Of a DNA stretch of 64,000 nucleotides, positions 32,391-40,558 are shown in pieces; position 1 is the stretch's first letter, and the number at the start of each line of letters is the position of its first letter. The DNA comes from a bacterium (lineage in GTDB: Bacteria; Hinthialibacterota; Hinthialibacteria; OLB16). The stretch is taken from NCBI GenBank assembly GCA_022072055.1, contig JAJVIK010000011.1, positions 120,587-184,586 on the forward strand. The letters run 5' to 3'. A program made the translations under genes and the position numbers. The notes below the pieces were generated by a model that did not search any database, had not been told where the DNA came from, and saw only the letters and a list, made by a program, of their open reading frames with translations.

Positions 32391-35300
32391 TCATTCCCTT
32401 GGCTTCGTGACTTCAAGTCGGAGGGAACGGATAGCCAAGTTCCGCGCGGATTCATCCGGGGTGATCCAACCGCGGAATTGGAGATGGTCCCCTTCCACGC
32501 TCAGCCCTTCCGGACCCATCGGGACCCAAGCGGCTCCCTCCAATCCGCCCCGTCCCGCGCGGGCCTCAAAGCGGAATTCATCCGGGGCTTGCGGAACCCA
32601 TTCGGCCCGCATGTTCACATGGTAAGGTCCAGGTCCGGCCAGGACATAAATCGGCGAGGTAACCTCCGGAAGGAGCGCGATCCGCAACCCGGAGAACCCC
32701 GGCCACGCGCCCGGAGATTTTCGAATCGTCCACTCCAGACCGTCGTGACCAAGCTCGACCAGGGTGTAGGGGAATGCGCCATCCTCGGAAGTATTCGCGG
32801 GGGCAAGGTCGAAGGTCACTTGGTCGCCCTCCAGCCGCAGAGCCGGCATCGGGAATCCGACCCCCTGATAATTGTTGTCCTTGTAATAGGTCGGGGCAAT
32901 CAGCGCGAGGGTTTCAGCGCCATGCCAGGGGAGCTTGGCCCGAAGGGGGACCCCCTCCCACGCCGGATGAGCCTGAAGTTGCTGGGGACTCACCCACCAT
33001 CCCCGATGGTATTGCCACGCGGCCGCGCCGGCATGGGTCGCGCTCCGAATTTCGGAGGTGTCCGGGAAATCGAGCTCCATCACCGGAAACTCCCGGAAAC
33101 GCGCGCTTTGAGGAACACGGAGTGTCCGGTCCCCGTTGTCGAAATTACGAACCCTGAAGGGAACAAACCCCTCGCGGCGGTCCAGCTCCCGAAGCCAAGG
33201 GAGGGTTGTGATCTTCTCGGAGCGAGTGACATCCAGGACAAAACTGTGCTGTCGCCATCGGGTGCGGCTGGTGGTTGCGGAGGGGGGGAGCTCCATCTGG
33301 GTCTCCCAGACAAAGCGGTGCTGAGGGCTATCGGTTTCAAAGGTCACTTCGCCCACCTGACCGCATTCCATGCTGGGCACATTCACTTGGGCTCCGGCCC
33401 CGGCCAGCGCATCCTGAAGCGTGAGTATGAGGGGTTCGGAGCTCGAATCGCCGATGTTTTGAACCCCCACTCGGAATTCCATCGGGATGGCCAGCGGGTA
33501 GGCTGTTTCCTCTTTGCTGGGTTGCAGGGAGAGAAGGGTGATCTCCGGTTCCTTCACCACCTCCATCTGGGCTGTCTTTTCAAACCACCCGCTCTCGAGG
33601 CCGGCGCGAAGGTGCAGATGGTGGATTCCCCGCGCCTTGGGGGCGGGAATGATCCAGCGGTAGGTTCTGGATTCTCCAGGGAATAACGGGTCCAGGGTGG
33701 CGGGAGCTTGGCCACCATGCGCGCCAATCACTTCCGGTCTCTTGGGATCGGGACCGAATCTCGCCTCGAGGCTGGAGAGCGAGCGAACTTGGGAACTCCG
33801 GTTTCTGGCCTGGACCTCGAGCACAATCTCATCGCCCACCGAAGGTGATGCCGGACTGAGACGGAAATCCCCCAATTCAAGATCCCCGCCGGAGGCAGCT
33901 TGGACCCATCCGGCCACGACTTGTTTCCAATCGCGCTCGCCCACCGGAAACGAAGGGGCCGCTCCGGACCCATAGGCATCCATCCCCCGGCTCGGGTTCC
34001 AGACATAGACCGCGACCTGAAGGTCGGGTCGGAACGGCAGGTCCGGTGGAGTCTCGAACGGACCGACTGATTCACCCGCAAGCGGATTAGGGACTATCCG
34101 CGAAAACAGGTCGGCCCCACGCGAGCGGAACCGAATCTCGGCGGTCCCGCCCTCAACCGTGGAACTCCAGGAGAGGGAAGCCAGGGGACCTTTGACTCCT
34201 TCCTCCCACGCGAACTGGGTGATCCGTAAGGGGCGGGGAACATCGAATCGCACCAGGGGGTCGCCGTGGAGCACGAATTGGCGCGCGACTTTGGCCTTTT
34301 CGGGCGACTGGAGTTCAAACTGGACATGCGCATACACCCGCGCCGCCGACACGAGCCCCAGTTGATGGTTCCAAAGACCGGCGAAAAACTTGGTTCCGAA
34401 GCGGTCCTGGTCCCGAGCGTATTCGGTTCCGGCCGACCCGAGAACCGAGATTGCTCCCCGCCTCGGAGCCTTGATCAGCGCCTCCGCCACCGAAACCTCG
34501 CCTGGAAAGGTGGGCCAATTCACGGAGGCCGAGAGGCAGGACTTGATTGTCACATGGGAATACCGGCCCGTGTTGTGGAGACGGTCCACATCGCTGTCGG
34601 GGCGGTTCAATCCCTTGAAGAGGGCTTCGTGGCTCCAAACGATGATCCCGCCGTGACCGGAGTATTCGACCAGGCGCGCGCCGTCCGACCAACGCCTTAC
34701 GACCTCCTCCCGGAGGCCTCGCGTTTCCTGACCCACCTTTCCAATCGCCTCAAATTTCCGGTTGGGTGAGCGGGCGAAATCCTCCACACGGATGAGTTTG
34801 GGGTCCAGCACTCGATCCAGGCCCTCACGGAGGAATTCGAGGGTTCGAGCGCCGAAACCGTCATCCGCAAGGAAAAGACCACGCGCGCGCCACCATCCAA
34901 ATTGTGGGGAATCTTCGTCTTCTCGAACCTTGGCGAGATAGTTGGAAAGCTCGGTGACATCATCGACCGACACTCGAGACACCAAAAGGTCGGGCAGGGA
35001 ATCGCTCCCGACCAGCTCGGAGTACCACTGGTCCTGGGAGTAGGCCGCCTCTCTTTCTCGCTCAACCGGGGAGGGAACCAGGTCCTCCACACGGGAGCCA
35101 AGCAGGTTGCGGGGATCAAGGCGCGCCTCCCCGACAAGCCAGAGGGCTTGGGGGTGGGGTTTGCGGTAATGGAAGTAGGCGTGTCCGCAGAACTCCTTGA
35201 TCGCGTGCAAATCCTTGATCCCATGCGAAAACTCTTCGTAAATCTGATCCGGAGTGGCGACCAGGCAAGTCCAGCCCTCACTTCGGCGGCGGTCCAAAAA

Positions 35301-37097
35301 CGCCTCCAGTGTTTCCACGAAGCGCGGAGCGGCCACGACCAAGAGGTCCGCTTGGAGATCATTCCGACGTAGCACCGGACGGTTTTCGACCAGCCTCAGG
35401 CTTGGTCTTGGGGCCCGCTTCAGGTCGGCGATTCGCCACTGTGCGCGGACAGCTCTTGATGGACCGATCAGCGCTTTGTCCTCCGTGTTCAAGGTGACAC
35501 CCTGAATGGCTCCAGCCGCGCTCTCTTCGCGCGCCAGGAGCCACCAATCCCCATTCGGATCCGCCTCGCTCCAGCGAACCCAGGAGGAGGAAGCGCTCCT
35601 CACATCCTCGGACCAAGAGCTCAGAGAGAATGCGCCTCCCGCGGCGAGGGAGGCTCGCGCCGGGTAGCGTACGGCCAACCAGTCCAGGAAGACCCCCCAG
35701 TGACGAGCCTTGCTCGCACGGTATTTCCCCTCGAAACGAAGGTGGATGTGATTCCCGCGCGCGCGGAGGGTCGAGGAGGGCGATTCCAATTCGAGGACTC
35801 TTGCGTTCTCAGGGAGTGTCAAGGCTCCCAATTCTCTCCCATTGAGGGTGAGCGTCAGAGATCCCTCCCCCCGTGCGGTCTCGGAGGGAACGATTCGAAC
35901 CAGCAGGGTCGAAGTCTCGCCTCCGGGAGTGGCGGACGCGCTTGGGTCGAACCCTTCCAGGTCAAAATCCGCGTCGAAAGCCTCGCCGGAAACCTTGAAC
36001 TCGCGCCAATAAACCTCAACCGCCCCGGTCACCCCAGGAACGTTGGCATATGCGCTCGGATCATCCTTTTCAATTCGAACCTCACGGAGATCCCAGTCTC
36101 GCGCCCGCTCAGGGCCGGGGAGGTCCTGGAAGAGCTCGGCGAGTGTGGCCTTGGTCGAAATTCTCGGACCATCTTCTTGCCCCCATCCCAGATAGTAAAC
36201 ATTGGTGTCGCTCTCACCATTCCTTTGGGCCTCCGCCCAAAACCACAAGGCGGCGGGCGTAGATTCTGACTCGGGCGGGTGAAATCCCAGGGGAACGGGT
36301 TGGCCACGATGGAACAGGGTGAGCCGTGAGAGTGTCGCGCTTGAAAGCTCAAACCCGCATGCCTCAATCTCGCGCGTGTCCACACGGTAAACGCCCTCGG
36401 CGGATGTCTCCAACCTCAAAAGCTTCCCACCTCCGCTGTGGGGCACGCTTGTCCCGGTGTTGCGGCTCGCTTCGGTGACCCCTCGAATCGCCTGGATGTC
36501 GGTGGGATTCGCGACCAACTCCGCCGCGATACGCGCGAACAGATCGCGCTCGGCGGCGGGGGAATCGAGTTTGGGATCAGGGGGTGGAAGGGGTCTGGAA
36601 AAGGCCAGTTCGAAGGTGGCCTCGACTAGGGTCCCGATCCCTTCCAGTATCCTAGGCGTGCCGGTGGCTGAAATCGGAGCTGTGGCGGATTCCGGGACCC
36701 GGCTCCGGAATCGAGTGGAGTCCACTTTCGGAAACCGAATGGCCGCCAGGGGGATATCCGAAAGCCACATCCGCTCCACTTGGGTCCATTCCGCGCTCTC
36801 AAGAGCATCCGGTGGCTGAATGGTGAGGACCTCCGTTCCCGAAAGGACCCGACCTCCAAAGAAGCGGATGGCAATCTCATTATCCTCCTCGACCGCCAAG
36901 ACAAGCGGCCTCACGTTGGTCCTCGATTTTTCAAACCGGCAAGAGAGCAACACCTTGGAGGGTTCGATCCGTCGGAGCGCAAACCGATCCAGAGGCTCGT
37001 GGAATTCCCGAAGCGGCCCCTCCGCGGGCCAGCTCGGACCGGCGAGGAGGATCGCAAGAAGGACAGGGTATCGGCGGAGGCGCGGGTGTCTGGGCAT
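32391..37097 (-). CDS. Large exported C25 (gingipain/PorU-type) peptidase-like protein
   Basis: 1568 aa from ATG 37097, followed by a signal peptide (RRYPVLLAILLAGPSWPAEG). Residues about 270-620 are beta-rich, with jelly-roll features (VYWREFKVSGEAFDADF). The C25 domain spans about 640-960, including ADLLVVAAPRFVETLEAFLD, DLLVSRVSVDDVTELSNYLA, LFLADDGF, VEYSGHGG (likely catalytic His, residue 815) and IKSCLSASVNWP (likely catalytic Cys, residue 854). It ends with HGDPLVRFD, as gingipain domains do. The remaining 600 residues are Ig-like/CARDB-like and jelly-roll modules. PorU, the T9SS sortase, belongs to this family. First gene of the C25/TPR/ligase/GT4 operon. It could be a protease or a transpeptidase; I cannot tell from sequence. 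Confidence 0.82.
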   Translation of the reverse strand: MPRHPRLRRYPVLLAILLAGPSWPAEGPLREFHEPLDRFALRRIEPSKVLLSCRFEKSRTNVRPLVLAVEEDNEIAIRFFGGRVLSGTEVLTIQPPDALESAEWTQVERMWLSDIPLAAIRFPKVDSTRFRSRVPESATAPISATGTPRILEGIGTLVEATFELAFSRPLPPPDPKLDSPAAERDLFARIAAELVANPTDIQAIRGVTEASRNTGTSVPHSGGGKLLRLETSAEGVYRVDTREIEACGFELSSATLSRLTLFHRGQPVPLGFHPPESESTPAALWFWAEAQRNGESDTNVYYLGWGQEDGPRISTKATLAELFQDLPGPERARDWDLREVRIEKDDPSAYANVPGVTGAVEVYWREFKVSGEAFDADFDLEGFDPSASATPGGETSTLLVRIVPSETARGEGSLTLTLNGRELGALTLPENARVLELESPSSTLRARGNHIHLRFEGKYRASKARHWGVFLDWLAVRYPARASLAAGGAFSLSSWSEDVRSASSSWVRWSEADPNGDWWLLAREESAAGAIQGVTLNTEDKALIGPSRAVRAQWRIADLKRAPRPSLRLVENRPVLRRNDLQADLLVVAAPRFVETLEAFLDRRRSEGWTCLVATPDQIYEEFSHGIKDLHAIKEFCGHAYFHYRKPHPQALWLVGEARLDPRNLLGSRVEDLVPSPVEREREAAYSQDQWYSELVGSDSLPDLLVSRVSVDDVTELSNYLAKVREDEDSPQFGWWRARGLFLADDGFGARTLEFLREGLDRVLDPKLIRVEDFARSPNRKFEAIGKVGQETRGLREEVVRRWSDGARLVEYSGHGGIIVWSHEALFKGLNRPDSDVDRLHNTGRYSHVTIKSCLSASVNWPTFPGEVSVAEALIKAPRRGAISVLGSAGTEYARDQDRFGTKFFAGLWNHQLGLVSAARVYAHVQFELQSPEKAKVARQFVLHGDPLVRFDVPRPLRITQFAWEEGVKGPLASLSWSSTVEGGTAEIRFRSRGADLFSRIVPNPLAGESVGPFETPPDLPFRPDLQVAVYVWNPSRGMDAYGSGAAPSFPVGERDWKQVVAGWVQAASGGDLELGDFRLSPASPSVGDEIVLEVQARNRSSQVRSLSSLEARFGPDPKRPEVIGAHGGQAPATLDPLFPGESRTYRWIIPAPKARGIHHLHLRAGLESGWFEKTAQMEVVKEPEITLLSLQPSKEETAYPLAIPMEFRVGVQNIGDSSSEPLILTLQDALAGAGAQVNVPSMECGQVGEVTFETDSPQHRFVWETQMELPPSATTSRTRWRQHSFVLDVTRSEKITTLPWLRELDRREGFVPFRVRNFDNGDRTLRVPQSARFREFPVMELDFPDTSEIRSATHAGAAAWQYHRGWWVSPQQLQAHPAWEGVPLRAKLPWHGAETLALIAPTYYKDNNYQGVGFPMPALRLEGDQVTFDLAPANTSEDGAFPYTLVELGHDGLEWTIRKSPGAWPGFSGLRIALLPEVTSPIYVLAGPGPYHVNMRAEWVPQAPDEFRFEARAGRGGLEGAAWVPMGPEGLSVEGDHLQFRGWITPDESARNLAIRSLRLEVTKPRE

Positions 37098-37291
37098 GTT
37101 TCCGCAATGGGATGCCAGTCTCGCATGGAACCCGGCGGAATCCAAGAAAGGGTGCCAGATCGGCCTGAAAACGTATTCCACGGTGCGGGATCGAAAAGAG
37201 ACATAATGTATCTTATGCGACGTTCTCAATCCGGGCAGGAGCCAAGATCCAGGAATCTTCAGCGCCTCCCCCAAAGGGGTTCTCATACCCC

Positions 37292-37320
37292 TCGACAGCG
37301 ATTAATACTTGCACTAGAAT
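37292..37320 (+). promoter_or_regulatory. Sigma70-type promoter for pntAA-pntAB-pntB
   Basis: TCGACA at 37292-37297 (5 of 6), a 17-base spacer, and TAGAAT at 37315-37320 (5 of 6). The start point near 37327 leaves a leader of about 63 bases. It sits in the 292-base divergent region between the C25 gene and pntAA, where I see no gene. Confidence 0.65.
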
Positions 37321-37389
37321 TCCGGATATTTTGCAGCCGCCCGTCATGTAAAAGGGCGCAGAACGCTTTCCTGGTAAGGGATTCTGCCC

Positions 37390-38544
37390 ATGCTCATCGG
37401 TGTTCCCAAAGAAACATTCCCCGGCGAAACTCGTGTTGCACTCATCCCAAGTTCGATTCCGGCGCTGACGAAGGTTGGCCTTGAGGTCCTCCTGGAGGCC
37501 GGAGCCGGCGCGGCTTCGGGATTCGCGGACTCGGAATACCTCGAGAAGGGCGCGAAGACCGTAACCCGCGATGAGGTTTTCGCGAAGTCGGATGTGATCC
37601 TTCAGGTGCGAGGGCTAGGCGCGAACCCGGACGCGGGCAAGGCGGACCTTCCCCTGCTCCGCCCCGGCCAGAACCTGATTGGGTTCCTGGAGCCGCTGAT
37701 CGCGGTCGATGAGGTGCGGGCTCTCGCCAAGGTCGGAGCCACTGCCTTCTCCATGGAGCTCATGCCGAGAACGACCCGCGCCCAAAGCATGGACGCGCTA
37801 TCCTCGATGGCCACTGTGGCCGGGTACAAGGCCGTTCTGATGGCCGCCGATCTCCTCCCGAAGATGTTCCCGATGCTGATGACCGCGGCTGGAACCATCA
37901 GCCCGGCCAAGGTTTTCGTGGTCGGGGCGGGCGTGGCGGGACTGCAGGCCATTGCCACAGCACGCAGGCTGGGCGCGGTGGTCCAGGCCTATGATGTTCG
38001 GCCCGCGGTCAAGGAGCAAATCCACAGCCTTGGCGCGAAGTTCCTGGAGATCACCCTGGATTCGGCGGCCGCCGAAGACAAAGGCGGATACGCCAAGGAA
38101 CTTGGGGAGGATTTCTACCGGAAGCAGCGTGAACTGATGACCTCGGCAGTGGCCGGCAGCGATGTGGTCATCACCACGGCCTTGATTCCGGGCAAACCCG
38201 CCCCCAAGTTGATTACCAGGGAGATGGTCGAGGGCATGGGACCCGGAACGGTCGTGGTGGATTTGGCCTCCGAGCGGGGCGGGAACTGCGAGCTGACCGA
38301 GCCAGGCGAGACCATTCAAACCGGCGGCGTGACGATCATCGGGGCGCTCAACCTCGCGGCCTCGATTCCCTATCATGCCAGCCAGATGTACTCCAAGAAC
38401 ATCACCACATTTCTGCTACACCTTCTCAACAAGGAAGGACAACTGGCGTTTAATCTCGAGGACGAAATCACGCGGGGCACGCTGGTGACCCGAAACGGCG
38501 AGATCGTCCATCCCACGGTCAAGGAAATCTGCTCGGGCGCGTAG
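37390..38544 (+). CDS. pntAA: NAD(P) transhydrogenase subunit alpha 1 (NAD(H)-binding)
   Basis: 384 aa. Part of the proton-driven enzyme that reduces NADP+ with NADH. IGVPKETFPGETRVALIPSS opens the AlaDh/PNT N-terminal domain; GFADSEYLEKGAKTV and PRTTRAQSMDALSSMATVAG follow. The second half is the NAD-binding Rossmann domain, VFVVGAGVAGLQAIATARRLG, with the VYDVRPA-type AYDVRPAVKEQIHSLGAKFL. Length fits the split (three-gene) form found in Rhodospirillum-type operons, where the first subunit is soluble. ATG is 8 bases downstream of GGTAAGGGA. Confidence 0.95.
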   Translation: MLIGVPKETFPGETRVALIPSSIPALTKVGLEVLLEAGAGAASGFADSEYLEKGAKTVTRDEVFAKSDVILQVRGLGANPDAGKADLPLLRPGQNLIGFLEPLIAVDEVRALAKVGATAFSMELMPRTTRAQSMDALSSMATVAGYKAVLMAADLLPKMFPMLMTAAGTISPAKVFVVGAGVAGLQAIATARRLGAVVQAYDVRPAVKEQIHSLGAKFLEITLDSAAAEDKGGYAKELGEDFYRKQRELMTSAVAGSDVVITTALIPGKPAPKLITREMVEGMGPGTVVVDLASERGGNCELTEPGETIQTGGVTIIGALNLAASIPYHASQMYSKNITTFLLHLLNKEGQLAFNLEDEITRGTLVTRNGEIVHPTVKEICSGA

Positions 38545-38615
38545 TCCCCCAAGCCACCGGCAAGCGGGCCGCCCCGAGGAAGGAATTCGCAAGCGCGGAT
38601 CGAAGGAGAGTGTAC

Positions 38616-38900
38616 ATGGAATCGGATTTTGTATCCCTGCTGACCATTTTTGTGTTGGCCATATTCGTGGGGGTGTATGTCATCACCAAGGTGCCGCCAA
38701 CCCTCCACACGCCCCTCACCTCCGGAGCCAACGCCATTTCCGGAATCACGATCGTGGGGGCCATCCTCGCGGCCGGGGTGGAGCACTCGCTCCTCATCCA
38801 AGTTCTCGGCTTTGTGGCCGTGGTGTTCGCCATGATCAATGTGGTCGGCGGGTTCATGGTGACCGACCGAATGCTCCAGATGTTCAAGCGGAAGGAGTAG
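38616..38900 (+). CDS. pntAB: NAD(P) transhydrogenase subunit alpha 2 (membrane)
   Basis: 94 aa with three hydrophobic segments (SLLTIFVLAIFVGVYVI, ANAISGITIVGAILAA, LLIQVLGFVAVVFAMINVVG). It contains PPTLHTPLTSGANAISGI, diagnostic for the PntA C-terminal 4TM domain, and FMVTDRMLQMFKRK. GGAG is seven bases before ATG 38616; the GTG at 38610 is less well placed. It forms part of the membrane proton channel with PntB and lies 71 bases after pntAA. Confidence 0.94.
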   Translation: MESDFVSLLTIFVLAIFVGVYVITKVPPTLHTPLTSGANAISGITIVGAILAAGVEHSLLIQVLGFVAVVFAMINVVGGFMVTDRMLQMFKRKE

Positions 38901-38903
38901 AAG

Positions 38904-40292
38904 ATGTCCCTTGCCCTCATCAATGTCGCATACCTCATCGCGGCCGTCTGTTTTATTTTCGGCCTGATGCAGCTTTCGCATCCGCGAACCGCCGTGCGTG
39001 GGAATCGCATCGGCGCTCTCGGGATGCTTATCGCCATCGTGGTGACCCTCTTAGAGAAGGAGGTTGTCACCTTTGAGTGGATTATCGCGGGGATGATCCT
39101 CGGGACAATCATCGGAGCGGTCTTGGCCATCCGGGTCAAAATGACCGCCATGCCGCAGATGGTGGCGCTGCTCAATGGGTTCGGCGGCGGCGCCTCGCTC
39201 CTGGTCGCGGGCGCCGAGCTCACCAAGTTCAGCCTGATCGAACCGAACCCCGCGCTACAAACCACCATCGCGGTGGCCGCCACGTGCGTGATCGGTTCCG
39301 TCACCTTCTGGGGAAGCCTTGTGGCCTATGGAAAACTAGAGGGGCTGATCAACGAGCGCTCCTTCCTGATCAAGGGCCGTCACCTGATCAACGGGGCCCT
39401 CGGCTTGTTGGCGCTGTTCCTCTGCTATGAGCTGATCCAGCACCCGGCTTACACCAGTCTGTATTGGCTGCTGTGCGTGGTTTCCTCGGTTGTGGGATTC
39501 CTGCTTGTGATCGCCATCGGAGGCGCGGACATGCCGGTGGTCATCTGCCTCCTCAACTCCTACTCGGGACTCGCGGGCGCGGCGGCCGGTTTTGTGCTCA
39601 GCAACAACGGGTTGATCATCTCCGGGTCCCTCGTCGGCGCCTCGGGAATCATCTTGTGCATGATCATGTGCAAGGCGATGAACCGTTCCCTGCCGAACGT
39701 GCTCTTCGGCGGATTCGGCGCGGTGGACTCCGGTCCCAGCGCCGATGACGTTTATGGAGGCAGGATCAAGGCCACGACTCCTGAAGAGATCGCGATGCTC
39801 TTTGACACGGCGCGTCGAGTGGTGATTGTCCCGGGGTACGGACTTGCGGTTTCGCAGGCGCAACACGCCGTTCGTGACTTGGCCAACCTTCTCGAATCCA
39901 AGGGAATTGAGGTCGAGTATGGGATCCACCCCGTGGCCGGCCGCATGCCCGGGCACATGAACATCCTGCTCGCGGAGGCGAGCATTCCCTACGAAAAGGT
40001 CAAGGAGATGGACGAGGTGAACAATTCGTTCGAGCAGACCGATGTCACCATGGTGATCGGCGCGAACGATGTGGTGAACCCCGAGGCCCGCACCAATCCG
40101 AACTCTCCCATCGCCGGGATGCCGATTCTGGATGTCGACAGATCGAAGACCGTGGTGGTGGTCAAGCGCAGTCTATCCCCCGGTTTCGCGGGGATCCCCA
40201 ACCCGCTGTTCGCGCTGGACAACACCCTGATGTATTTCGCGGACGGCAAGAAGGCGATCCTCGATCTGATCACCGCGGTGAAGGAGGGGTAA
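38904..40292 (+). CDS. pntB: NAD(P) transhydrogenase subunit beta (membrane + NADP-binding)
   Basis: 462 aa. Residues 1-265 hold about nine membrane segments with QLSHPRTAVRGNRIGALGM, ALLNGFGGGASLLVAGAEL and GADMPVVICLLNSYSGLAGA. The C-terminal NADP(H) domain has IVPGYGLAVSQAQHAVRDLA, FGIHPVAGRMPGHMN-like GIHPVAGRMPGHMNILLAEA, IGANDVVNPEARTNPNSPIA and VKRSLSPGFAGIPNPLFALD. With the two alpha subunits it forms a proton-translocating transhydrogenase, which makes NADPH at the expense of the proton gradient. It begins 3 bases after pntAB. A hairpin lies downstream at 40411. Confidence 0.96.
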   Translation: MSLALINVAYLIAAVCFIFGLMQLSHPRTAVRGNRIGALGMLIAIVVTLLEKEVVTFEWIIAGMILGTIIGAVLAIRVKMTAMPQMVALLNGFGGGASLLVAGAELTKFSLIEPNPALQTTIAVAATCVIGSVTFWGSLVAYGKLEGLINERSFLIKGRHLINGALGLLALFLCYELIQHPAYTSLYWLLCVVSSVVGFLLVIAIGGADMPVVICLLNSYSGLAGAAAGFVLSNNGLIISGSLVGASGIILCMIMCKAMNRSLPNVLFGGFGAVDSGPSADDVYGGRIKATTPEEIAMLFDTARRVVIVPGYGLAVSQAQHAVRDLANLLESKGIEVEYGIHPVAGRMPGHMNILLAEASIPYEKVKEMDEVNNSFEQTDVTMVIGANDVVNPEARTNPNSPIAGMPILDVDRSKTVVVVKRSLSPGFAGIPNPLFALDNTLMYFADGKKAILDLITAVKEG

Positions 40293-40410
40293 ACGACCAC
40301 TGTCGCGGTCCGAGCTGCTTGGTGTCCGGCGAGTCCTTTTCCGGAGAACCGGTTCATGTTGTATGGGGCGAAAGGCGCGGTATCCCTATCATTATCACGA
40401 CTTATCGGCC

Positions 40411-40438
40411 GGGTCCTCCCAAGTTCAAAGGACCCTTT
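40411..40438. terminator. Candidate terminator between pntB and the convergent esterase gene
   Basis: GGGTCCT (40411-40417) pairs perfectly with AGGACCC (40429-40435) around an 11-base loop, followed by TTT. On the minus strand AAAGGGTCCT and its partner have no U-run, so it is better on plus. It lies in the 266-base gap 40293-40558 that otherwise holds no recognisable gene. Confidence 0.4.
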
Positions 40439-40558
40439 GAAAGGGCGTTAATGTGAACACGAAGTGCTTCGTTTGCGGTTCCGAGTCGTCAGGTCCTAAT
40501 CCCGGTTGCGGACTTTTCCATCCTTTGATGCCGATCTCGCCCGTTAAGGTTCGGCGGT

